Shown one piece after another: positions 56,429 to 64,000 of a DNA stretch of 64,000 nucleotides. The notes under the pieces are model-generated. The model saw only the letters and a program-made list of their open reading frames with translations, did no database searches and was not told the origin of the DNA. Each line of letters begins with the position of its first letter. Position 1 is the stretch's first letter. Both the position numbers and the translations under genes were made by a program. The stretch covers positions 1 to 64,000 of the forward strand of contig JASCNX010000008.1 in the NCBI GenBank assembly GCA_029968055.1, written 5' to 3'. Origin of the DNA: Xenophilus aerolatus. Its GTDB lineage: Bacteria; Pseudomonadota; Gammaproteobacteria; Burkholderiales; Burkholderiaceae_C.

Positions 56429-56448
56429 ACTGGTTATTTATCCAGTAT
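56429..56448. promoter_or_regulatory. LexA-like (SOS) box
   Basis: TACTGGTTATTTATCCAGTA has the CTG-N10-CAG core with TA/TA flanks of an SOS box, though the fourth base is G rather than T. On the minus strand a TTGCCA and a TATGAT hexamer flank it, so LexA binding would cover a promoter directed at the small ORF and mod. It lies in an AT-rich patch of the island. Confidence 0.5.
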
Positions 56449-56646
56449 TGGCAAGCCATGAGCTCACTCGACTAGATCCGCGCCTGCGACCAGGCGAAGC
56501 TTGCTGTCGATGCAGAGTCCGCTGCTAGTCAAAGTTGGCGTTCGCGACCTGGCCATGACAGGCGGCTCTTAGCCTGGAGCCGACACCACAGCAGTTGCAG
56601 AGGTTAATTAATGGTCGTCGGATTGAGCTTTGTAGGCCAAATCTAT

Positions 56647-57010
56647 CGCTGCTGCTTCCACCGCCTAACCGTCACCCTCTCCACCGCCGCGAAGGCCAAA
56701 CTCTCCACCTCCAACCCAATCAGCACCACCAGCGCCAACTCGGCGAACACGCGGTCGGTGTGGAGCTCGTTGCGGTTCTGGAAGATGTATTAGCCCAAGC
56801 CGCCCTTGCCCGAGCTGGCGCAGAAGACGAATTCGGCGGCGATGAGGGTGCGTCAGGCCAAGACCCAACCGATCTTCATCAGGCCCGACAGGGTGGCGGG
56901 GTCCGTCGTCTGCAGCACTTCGCGCAGCCCAGTCAGGTCGTCCTTGCGGCCGGCCATGCTCAGGGTTTCGGGCAGGCCTTGAAAGCCCCCATACTTGTTT
57001 AGCGCCAGCG
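56647..57010 (-). pseudogene. decayed 3' copy of the ABC permease gene at 62329-63216
   Basis: The minus strand reads like the last 120 codons of the downstream permease: LALNKYGGFQGLPETLSMAGR, then GASSGKGGLG-type residues and NRNELHTDRVFAELALVVLI. Two tryptophan codons of the intact gene are stop codons here (TGA at 56853-56855, TAA at 56790-56792). Small insertions and deletions also occur. The 5' two-thirds are absent. The copy has the same orientation as the intact gene 5.7 kb away. It marks the right side of the restriction island. Confidence 0.9.
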
Positions 57011-57020
57011 TGCCCATCAT

Positions 57021-57968
57021 CTATTCCCTCGCCCACCGCTTCAATTCCCGCACCACCGCCCCCACGCCCTCCCCTCGCTCATCCCCCCGCCACAGCACCC
57101 CAATCGCCTCCGGCGCCCCCGGCACCGCCACTGGCAACCGCCGTAACTGCCCACCCTCCACAGACCGCCCCATGTGGCTCTCCAGCCCCACGTACAGCAG
57201 CTGCAGCCGCTGCATCAGCGCCACGCTCAGCGCGACGGTGCGGGTGTCGACGCGTGCCACGGGCGGCGTGGTGCCCCATTGCGCGCACAGCTGCACGAAG
57301 GCGCGGTGCGGCGGCGAATCGACGGGCGGCAGCAGCCAGGTGGCGGCGGTGCAGCTGCGGGCGCTCACGCTGCGGCGTGACGCGAGCGGGTGGTCGACGG
57401 GGGCATACACGGCCAGGCGGTCGTGCACCAGGGGCGTGAAGACAAAACCTGCGGGCACTTCCACGCCGGCGCGGCACAGCACGATGTCGACGCTGTCGTC
57501 CTGGCACAGCGCAGGGATGTCGGCGGCCTCGATCTCGCGGTAGTCGATCCACAGCTCGGGGTGGGCGGCGCACAGCGCGGGCAGGGCGGGCGCGGCGATG
57601 GCGGTGCTGGCGGCCGCGATGCCGGCGATGCGCACCACGCCGGCGGCGCCCTGGCCGACCTGCGCGGCGTCGTGGGCCAGCCGCTCGAAGCCGGCAATGG
57701 CGTGCTTGAGCGCGGGCAGCAGCAGGGCGCCTTCCCGGGTCGGGCGCACGCCGCGCGCGTGGCGGTCGAACAGGGTCACGCCCAGCAGGGCCTCGACGCG
57801 GTTGAGCGCCTCGGTGGCCGAGGGCTGGGCCATGCCGAGCGAGGCGGCCGCCTTCTGGATCGCGCCCAGCTCGGCCATGCGCACGACCAGCTGCAGCTGC
57901 CGCGGCCGCGCGTAGTGCAGCAGGCGGCGGGCAAGGCTGGCAGACGCGTCGGGCAGGGCAGGGGGCAT
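57021..57968 (-). CDS. LysR-family transcriptional regulator
   Basis: This 315-residue protein has an N-terminal helix-turn-helix (about 25-85: RQLQLVVRMAELGAIQKAAASLGMAQPSATEALNRVE shown in part as GAIQKAAASLGMAQPSA) and an effector domain. A PcaQ/GbpR-like character is suggested by the start of the binding region. I chose the ATG at 57968; the frame extends to a TTG at 57998. It is divergent from a Bug receptor gene with a 134-base gap, the usual layout of a LysR regulator with its target. The inducer is unknown. Confidence 0.88.
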   Translation of the reverse strand: MPPALPDASASLARRLLHYARPRQLQLVVRMAELGAIQKAAASLGMAQPSATEALNRVEALLGVTLFDRHARGVRPTREGALLLPALKHAIAGFERLAHDAAQVGQGAAGVVRIAGIAAASTAIAAPALPALCAAHPELWIDYREIEAADIPALCQDDSVDIVLCRAGVEVPAGFVFTPLVHDRLAVYAPVDHPLASRRSVSARSCTAATWLLPPVDSPPHRAFVQLCAQWGTTPPVARVDTRTVALSVALMQRLQLLYVGLESHMGRSVEGGQLRRLPVAVPGAPEAIGVLWRGDERGEGVGAVVRELKRWARE

Positions 57969-58102
57969 GGGCGGGCGCTCCGGCAAGGTATAGGCCAATT
58001 CGATGGCTGGGCTGCATTCTGCCGTTGCGGCCTGCAGCCGGGGCCGAGAAGATCGCGTCGCGCTTCCCTGAACAACGACGAGACCGACGGAGACAGACAG
58101 AC

Positions 58103-59152
58103 ATGCCGATGCACCGCATCACCACCACCCGCACGCCCGCGACCCCCGATTCCTTCCTGCCCGCCCGCCTCGCGCGGCGCCGCGCCTGCCTGCTCGCAGC
58201 CTTGGCCGTGCTCGGCGTCGGCGCCGCAACGCTGCACTTACCGGCCGAGGCGCAGGCATACCCGTCCAAGTCGATCACCCTCGTGGTGCCCTATCCGGCC
58301 GGCGGCGCTACCGACGCGGCGGCGCGTCTGGTCGCCACGCAGCTGGGCCAGGTGCTGGGGCAGACGGTGGTGGTCGACAACGTGGCGGGCGCCTCGGGCG
58401 CGATCGCGGCGCAGAAGGTGGTGCGGGCCGCGCCCGACGGCTACACGCTGCTGGCCGGCACCATCAACGAGGTGGTGTTGGCGCCCATCGTCAGCACCGG
58501 CACGCCCTACAAGTACCAGGACCTGGCGCCGGTGGGCGAGGTGGGCTCGACGCCCTTCGTGCTGGTGGCCAACCCCAAGGTGGCGGCCAGCCAGATTGAC
58601 GAGCTGCTGGCGCTTGTGCGCAAGAACCCCGGCAAGGTCAACGTCGGCATTCCGGGCATCGGCACGCTGCAGCACATCGCGGTCGCGGCCCTGGCCGGCC
58701 AGGCCAAGCTCGACTGGACGACGGTGCCCTACAAGGGCGCGGCGCCGCTCAATGCCGACCTGCTCGGCGGGCAGGTCGACCTGGCGGTGGTCACGCTGCC
58801 CTCGGCCATCGGCTACATCGCCGACGGCAAGCTCAAGTCGCTGGGCCTGATGAGCCTGCAGCGCGACGAGCGCGCCAGCGACCTGCCGACCATCAACGAA
58901 GGCCGCGAGATCAAGAACTTCAGCACCGACGCCTGGCTGGGCCTGCTGGCGCCGGCCAGGACGCCCGCACCCGTCGTGGCCAGGCTCAACGCCGCGCTGG
59001 CCGAGGTGTTGAAGAAGCCCGAGCTGCGCGAGGGCCTGGTCAAGATCGGCTTCAAGGTCAACCCCGGCAGCGCGGCCGACTTCGCCCAGCGCATGGCGCG
59101 CGACGACAAGCGCTACCGCGAGGTGGCCGCGACGGTGAAGCTCGACCGATGA
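58103..59152 (+). CDS. tripartite tricarboxylate transporter (Bug-family) substrate-binding protein
   Basis: This 349-residue periplasmic receptor has a long N-region before the signal helix (about 30-55: ACLLAALAVLGVGAATLHLP) and Bug marks: ITLVVPYPAGGATDAAARLV, VVVDNVAGASGAIAAQKVV, APDGYTLLAGTINEVVLAPI and VPYKGAAPLNADLLGGQVD. A GGAG motif lies before the ATG at 58103. It is followed by a fumarase/cycloisomerase-family gene and regulated probably by the divergent LysR. No TctAB membrane partner is present. Confidence 0.92.
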   Translation: MPMHRITTTRTPATPDSFLPARLARRRACLLAALAVLGVGAATLHLPAEAQAYPSKSITLVVPYPAGGATDAAARLVATQLGQVLGQTVVVDNVAGASGAIAAQKVVRAAPDGYTLLAGTINEVVLAPIVSTGTPYKYQDLAPVGEVGSTPFVLVANPKVAASQIDELLALVRKNPGKVNVGIPGIGTLQHIAVAALAGQAKLDWTTVPYKGAAPLNADLLGGQVDLAVVTLPSAIGYIADGKLKSLGLMSLQRDERASDLPTINEGREIKNFSTDAWLGLLAPARTPAPVVARLNAALAEVLKKPELREGLVKIGFKVNPGSAADFAQRMARDDKRYREVAATVKLDR

Positions 59153-59180
59153 ACGACGACAACGCCGAAGCGGCCTGCCG

Positions 59181-60503
59181 ATGATCTGCCTGTCCGACGA
59201 GCCGGCGTCCACGCCGGCGGGCCACGCGATGCGCGCCCTCTTTTCCGCGCAGGCCAGCGTGGCGCACATCCTGCAGGTCGAGGCGGCGCTGGCGCGCGTG
59301 CAGGCACGCCACGGCATCGTGCCGCAGGCGGCGGCCGACGACATCACGGCCTGCGCGACGCTGGCCGACTTTCCCGTCGACGAATGGGAGCGCCAGCGCG
59401 CGCGCGTGGGGCACCCGCTGGTCGCCATCCTCGAAGCCTGGTCGAGCCGCCTTGCGCCCGACAGCCGCGAATGGCTGCACTACGGCGCGACCACGGCCGA
59501 CCTGTTCAACACCGTGCTGGTGATGCAGCTGCAGGCGGCCGGGCATGCGCTCGTGGCGCAGATGCAGGGCGTCGCGCAGCGCCTCGCGGCCCTGGCCGTG
59601 GAGCATCGCGCCACGCCGATGGTCGCGCGCACGCTGGGCCGCCATGCGCTGCCCTTCACCTTCGGCATGAAGGTGGGCACCTGGCTGGCCGAGCACGGGC
59701 GCAGCACGGCGCGGCTGCAGCACTGGCTGGCGCAGTACCGCACCGGCATCCTGAGCGGCGCCGTGGGCACCTATGCGTCCTTCGGCGCCGCGGGCCCGGC
59801 CATCGAGCGCGAGGTCATGGCCGAGCTGGGCCTGGCCGAACCCGAGGCCGTCGACTGGAAGGGCAGCCGCGACCGCTTTGCCGAGTTCGGCTGCGTCGTC
59901 GCGCTGGCGGCGCGCACCTGCGGGCACATGGCGCACGAGGTCTTCCTGCTGGCCGGCGACGACATCGACGAGCTGCGCGAGGCGAACGGCGCCGTGGGCT
60001 CGTCGACCATGCCGCACAAGTCGAACCCGTCGCTGTGCATCGAGGTCGTCTCGCGTGCGCGCGAAGTCAGTGCACGGCTGCAGCCGCTGCTCGACTGGAT
60101 CGGCATGGTCTACGACCGCGATTCGGCCCAGCACGGCGACGTGCTGCGCGACCAGTGCGTGGGCATGGCCGACCTGCTGGCGCAGCTCGATCGCCTGTTC
60201 GATGTGCTGGTGGTCATGCCCGAGCACATGGCGGCCAACCTGCAGCGCACGCAGGGCATGGTGCTGTCGGAGGCGCTGACCTTCGCGCTGGCCGCCCGCA
60301 TGGGCAAGCACAGCGCGCACCACGCGGTGCAGCGCCTGGTGCGCACCGCGCGCGAATGCGGCTGCTCGCTGCAGGACGCCGCGCGCGACGACCCGGCCAT
60401 CGCGCCCTGGCTGGCCGAGCAGCCCGACCTGCTCGACGTGCGGGCCTACACCGGCCGCGCGCCGCAGATCGCCGACGCCGCGGCGGCCGCCTGGCGCGGT
60501 TGA
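59181..60503 (+). CDS. adenylosuccinate lyase/3-carboxymuconate cycloisomerase (PcaB-like) family protein
   Basis: This 440-residue helical lyase is of the fumarase/aspartase superfamily. It shows the superfamily signature GSSTMPHKSNPSLCIE, the N-terminal LHYGATTADLFNTVLVMQ and the middle RHALPFTFGMKVGTWLAEH block. PcaB converts 3-carboxy-cis,cis-muconate to a lactone, but no other pca gene lies here. The pair with a Bug receptor suggests it acts on an imported di- or tricarboxylate. The specific reaction is open. Confidence 0.85.
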   Translation: MICLSDEPASTPAGHAMRALFSAQASVAHILQVEAALARVQARHGIVPQAAADDITACATLADFPVDEWERQRARVGHPLVAILEAWSSRLAPDSREWLHYGATTADLFNTVLVMQLQAAGHALVAQMQGVAQRLAALAVEHRATPMVARTLGRHALPFTFGMKVGTWLAEHGRSTARLQHWLAQYRTGILSGAVGTYASFGAAGPAIEREVMAELGLAEPEAVDWKGSRDRFAEFGCVVALAARTCGHMAHEVFLLAGDDIDELREANGAVGSSTMPHKSNPSLCIEVVSRAREVSARLQPLLDWIGMVYDRDSAQHGDVLRDQCVGMADLLAQLDRLFDVLVVMPEHMAANLQRTQGMVLSEALTFALAARMGKHSAHHAVQRLVRTARECGCSLQDAARDDPAIAPWLAEQPDLLDVRAYTGRAPQIADAAAAAWRG

Positions 60504-60640
60504 GCGCGCGGGGGCGGCGAGGCTGCGCTGCTCAGCGGCACGCCGGCCGCATAGCCCTCGGGCAGCAAGATGGCGAGACCGCAGCCTTGGCAACGAACTC
60601 GCCGCTGGCGATTCGGGAGTGAGACTGCAGTCCCGCAACC

Positions 60641-61126
60641 TCAACGCCGCGGCTGGTAGAGCGGGTCGCCCATTTGGCAGGGGCACTCATGTGGACATGC
60701 CGGCAAGAAGTCGAGTTGCACACCCACTACGCGTGTGCTCTCGCTTGCCCCCGCTGCCGAAGAATTCGGCACCACGACGTAGCCTCTTCGTGGGAGATCG
60801 ATTCGGGCCTTGGACTGCAGGTTTTCCTTCAGGACGCGAGCGACATTGCGCCCACGCTCCAAGCCAAGCCCCTCAGGCCTGTGGTCACGCTCCCACGGCT
60901 CAACCGAAGCCTCTACATCGATCGATTCATGGTTTGGGTATCGTTCTTCCAGCCCGGCCATCCAATCCGCCAACTTCAGCACCTGATCGGCAGGCACCAC
61001 GGACGAGTTGGGATAGAAGGTCACCGCGATGGACTTGACCGGGCTGCAGGCAAGCACCCCCCCCGGCCCCAGAGCCGCCATCACCGGTAGTAGCAAATTG
61101 ACAAGGGGACGGCCGAATTTCCACAT
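60641..61126 (-). CDS. lipoprotein with OmpA-like features, partner of the PAAR protein
   Basis: This 161-residue protein has a lipoprotein signal (lipobox VLAC with the cysteine at residue 27) and then a domain whose VTFYPNSSVVPADQVLKLADW and LGLERGRNVARVLKENLQSK blocks resemble the OmpA/MotB peptidoglycan-binding pattern. I chose the ATG at 61126. It starts five bases after the stop of the PAAR-metallopeptidase gene, so both are one transcript. A periplasmic immunity or accessory role is a reasonable inference, not shown by residues. Confidence 0.7.
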   Translation of the reverse strand: MWKFGRPLVNLLLPVMAALGPGGVLACSPVKSIAVTFYPNSSVVPADQVLKLADWMAGLEERYPNHESIDVEASVEPWERDHRPEGLGLERGRNVARVLKENLQSKARIDLPRRGYVVVPNSSAAGASESTRVVGVQLDFLPACPHECPCQMGDPLYQPRR

Positions 61127-61131
61127 GGCGC

Positions 61132-62142
61132 TCAGTCCCCCACCACGCCCAGGATGTAAGACGCAAGACTGTCGGCGTTCATCTGCGATTTCGATTCTTT
61201 CGCATGAGCTCGTGAATTCCGCGTGCCGTACCAATGATCGAACGAGCCGAACGTGTCATCGAAGTGGGTGACCTCATGGACCAAGGTCAAGAGGCGGGAG
61301 TCACCATCGAGTGCCTCGCCCGTGTCGAAGTTGACCCTGTTGTCGTATCGAAAGCTGCAAAACTCCAACGCGATGGCAATGGTGTGTGTGGCCGTGTCGG
61401 GCTTGCACGCTGCTGCCGCAGTGCCACGGTCAGCTTCTAGAACGCAAGTTGCCAGCTTACCGCCACCGATGTACCGCACGAAATTTTTGGGCTCCAGTCC
61501 TTGGAGCACGCGAGCGCATGAGGTCAAACCTTTTTGCAGATGGTCGCGGGTGCCCTGATCGGCCACGCCGAACCACAGTTTCACTCGGGCCTGCGCCGGC
61601 TTGTCCCAGCGATCCAACTCGGGAAGCCTCTTCTTGGTGATGTGGTCGAGCGCCATGTCGCGCAGCTTCATCGCCAGTGTGGCGAACTCCTTGTTCGTCA
61701 TGTTCGGGCAGATGTTCTCCGTCGGCTCCGCTTCTGGCGGATGGTCGACAAAGTCGTCAACGATCTTCTTGCTTGCGGCTTGTTCCTGATGGTTCAGGGC
61801 GTACCAATCGCTGGCAGCAATGTTCACGTCGAACTCCCGACTGTCGCCGCCCAGGTCATCCACGTATGACGTGGTCTGCAAGGTCGACAGGATCAGTGGC
61901 GGAACCGGGCAATGACAGACGACCACATCGCCTTCCAGAGCCACTTCGGCCCCATAGAAACCATTGCGGCGCGGGCCGCCAGCTTTCGCGATGATGCCGA
62001 TGCTGTTGCATCCCTCGCAGTAGGCGCGCCCGCCAATGAGGGCTACTCGATGTCCATGGATGGTGAACTCGGGTCCGCTGTATGGGAGGACGTGACCGCC
62101 GGGTACTGGCGGGTCTCCCACCACGAGGATTCTTCTGTGCAT
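61132..62142 (-). CDS. PAAR-domain protein with C-terminal aspzincin (M35-type) metallopeptidase, putative Type VI secretion effector
   Basis: The protein has 336 residues. Residues 1-90 look like a PAAR spike tip (GDPPVPGGHVLPYSGPEFTI, HRVALIGGRAYCEGC, AKAGGPRR, ALEGDVVVCHCPVPP). Residues about 150-336 form a peptidase domain with HEVTH at 289-293 and GSFDHWYG at 299-306, fitting the aspzincin rule HExxH plus G(T/S)xDxxYG. A PAAR tip would carry it on a Type VI spike to cleave target proteins. AGGGAG lies before the ATG. The lipoprotein gene follows. No vgrG or tss gene is in the window. Confidence 0.82.
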   Translation of the reverse strand: MHRRILVVGDPPVPGGHVLPYSGPEFTIHGHRVALIGGRAYCEGCNSIGIIAKAGGPRRNGFYGAEVALEGDVVVCHCPVPPLILSTLQTTSYVDDLGGDSREFDVNIAASDWYALNHQEQAASKKIVDDFVDHPPEAEPTENICPNMTNKEFATLAMKLRDMALDHITKKRLPELDRWDKPAQARVKLWFGVADQGTRDHLQKGLTSCARVLQGLEPKNFVRYIGGGKLATCVLEADRGTAAAACKPDTATHTIAIALEFCSFRYDNRVNFDTGEALDGDSRLLTLVHEVTHFDDTFGSFDHWYGTRNSRAHAKESKSQMNADSLASYILGVVGD

Positions 62143-62185
62143 CGCTCTCCCTTCGAAATTACGAGGCCGGTGACAGTCGGCCTAT

Positions 62186-62206
62186 CAAAAAGCCCCCTAG
62201 GGGGCC
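62186..62206 (-). terminator. rho-independent terminator after the ABC permease gene
   Basis: On the minus strand the perfect palindrome AGCCCCCTAGGGGGCT is followed by a run of T. It lies 120 bases after the permease stop and before the PAAR gene, which separates the importer transcript from the effector cassette. Confidence 0.65.
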
Positions 62207-62328
62207 GGAGGGCTGGGGCAGTTGAGCGAGGAGGCACCCTCTTCGCATCTTGCATATCCCCAGCGGGCGGAATTCTAAGTACCCGCTAGCGCACTTGTTC
62301 CGGGAACGCCGGCGGGATCACGTGCCCG

Positions 62329-63212
62329 TCAGCGCTGCTGCCCCCACCGCCGCACGGTGACGCGTTCCAGCGTCGCGAAGGCCAGGCTCTCCACCGCCAG
62401 CCCGATCAGCACCACCAGCGCCAACCCCGCGAACACGCGGTCCGTGTAGAGCTCGTTGCGGTTCTGGAAGATGTACCACCCCAGCCCGCCCTTGCCCGAG
62501 CTGGCGCCGAAGACGAGTTCGGCGGCGATGAGGGTGCGCCAGGCGAAGGCCCAGCCGATCTTCAGGCCCGAGAGGATGGCGGGCAGGGCGGCGGGGACCA
62601 GGATCTGCAGCACGTAGCGCAGGCCGGTGAGGCCGTAGTTGCGGCCGGCCATGCGCAGCGTTTCGGGCACGCCCTGAAAGCCCGCGTACGTGTTCAGCGC
62701 CAGCGGCCACAGCACCGAGTGGATGAGCACGAAGACGAGGCTGCCCTGGCCCAGGCCGAACCACAGCAGCGCCAGCGGCAGCAGCGCGATGGCGGGCAGG
62801 GGGTTGAACATCGACGTGAGGGTGCTCAGCAGGTCGCGGCCGATCTGGGTCGACACGGCGAGGGTGGTGAGCGCGAAGGCGAGCAGCACGCCGGCCACGT
62901 AGCCCTTGAGCAGCACCGACAGCGAGATCGCGGTCTTGGCGACGAGCTCGCCGCTGGCGATGCCCTGCACCAGCGCCTTGGCGGTGGCGGTGAAGGTGGG
63001 CAGCAGCAGGTCGTTGTCCTGCCAGCGCGCGAGCAGCTCCCACAGCACGGCGAGCACCACGAGGATCAAGCCCTTGCGCAGCCAGACTTGCGACCACAGG
63101 CGCGTGGTCCATGGCAGTTCGCGTTCTACGGCGTCGCCGGTCCAGGGCTCCAGGGGGCGTTCGTATTCGGGCCGCACGGGCGGCACCGACGGCGTGGGCG
63201 GCAGCACGGCGC

Positions 63213-63216
<4 letters not shown>
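62329..63216 (-). CDS. ABC transporter permease (nitrate/sulfonate/taurine type)
   Basis: This 295-residue inner-membrane permease has six helices. The EAA-loop region shows ETLRMAGRNYGLTGLRYVLQI and PAALPAILSGLKIGWAFAW, typical of the SsuC/TauC group. The ending is VERVTVRRWGQQR-like (LERVTVRRWGQQR). Its ATG overlaps the stop of the upstream ATPase (ATGA). A truncated, stop-containing copy of its 3' third lies at 56647-57010. Confidence 0.94.

Positions 63217-64000
<784 letters not shown>

Noticed and set aside
49869-56480. GACTAGA at both sides of the island as attachment repeat
   Set aside because: Seven bases are expected by chance, no integrase gene or tRNA end is present, and the two sites do not sit exactly at the borders.

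Overview
The window is very GC-rich, and its genes have the codon use and layout of a betaproteobacterium of the Comamonadaceae, most like Variovorax or a close relative. The main supports are glnK-amtB behind a TorF-type porin, glcDEF behind a lactate/glycolate permease, the lplT/alr divergent pair, three orphan tripartite-tricarboxylate (Bug) receptors, split hpaG genes and the REP-type intergenic repeats. The genus is inference; no rRNA or tRNA gene was seen.

Left part (1-15.6 kb) is mostly core metabolism: nitrogen sensing and ammonium uptake (porin end, glnK, amtB, terminator), an SMP-30 lactonase and a LysR regulator, then a glycolate/lactate unit (permease, glcD, glcE, DUF1275 membrane protein, glcF). 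A small secreted protein, a CHASE2 sensor without an output domain, glutathione peroxidase and lplT follow, with alr divergent from lplT.

From 15.6 to 30 kb all genes run leftward. The promoter-proximal part (29.97-21.85 kb) is a homoprotocatechuate meta-cleavage operon: hpaR, hpaG1, hpaG2, hpaE, a Bug receptor, hpaD, hpaF, hpaH, hpaI. It starts at a 16-bp perfect palindrome likely to be the HpaR operator. It continues into a lipoprotein, an IlvD/Edd dehydratase, a second Bug receptor, a class II aldolase, a PanE-like reductase and an EamA exporter. The 4-hydroxyphenylacetate hydroxylase is not in the window. This block separates alr from radA.

From 30 to 49.5 kb are mostly chromosomal genes: radA, a membrane protein, rdgC, ilvE, a zinc-finger protein, an AraC regulator, an acyl-CoA ligase with an ABC binding protein, an O-antigen ligase-like protein, a two-component system, a ketosynthase / chain-length-factor / flavin halogenase-like trio, ampG, an M48 peptidase and a hemolysin III-type protein.

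From 49.5 kb the sequence becomes accessory. A broken methionine aminopeptidase end marks the left border of a lower-GC island. The island holds an unknown LESPH-motif protein, a GIY-YIG/T5orf172-type protein fed by a tiny upstream ORF, and a Type III-like restriction-modification pair (res, mod) with a LexA-like box upstream. Its right border carries a decayed copy of an ABC permease whose intact copy lies at 62.3 kb. Between the two copies are a LysR/Bug/cycloisomerase-like trio and a second accessory cassette: a PAAR-domain protein with an aspzincin (M35-type) metallopeptidase motif plus a lipoprotein, probably a Type VI secretion effector pair. The window ends inside the ATPase gene of a nitrate/sulfonate-type ABC importer.
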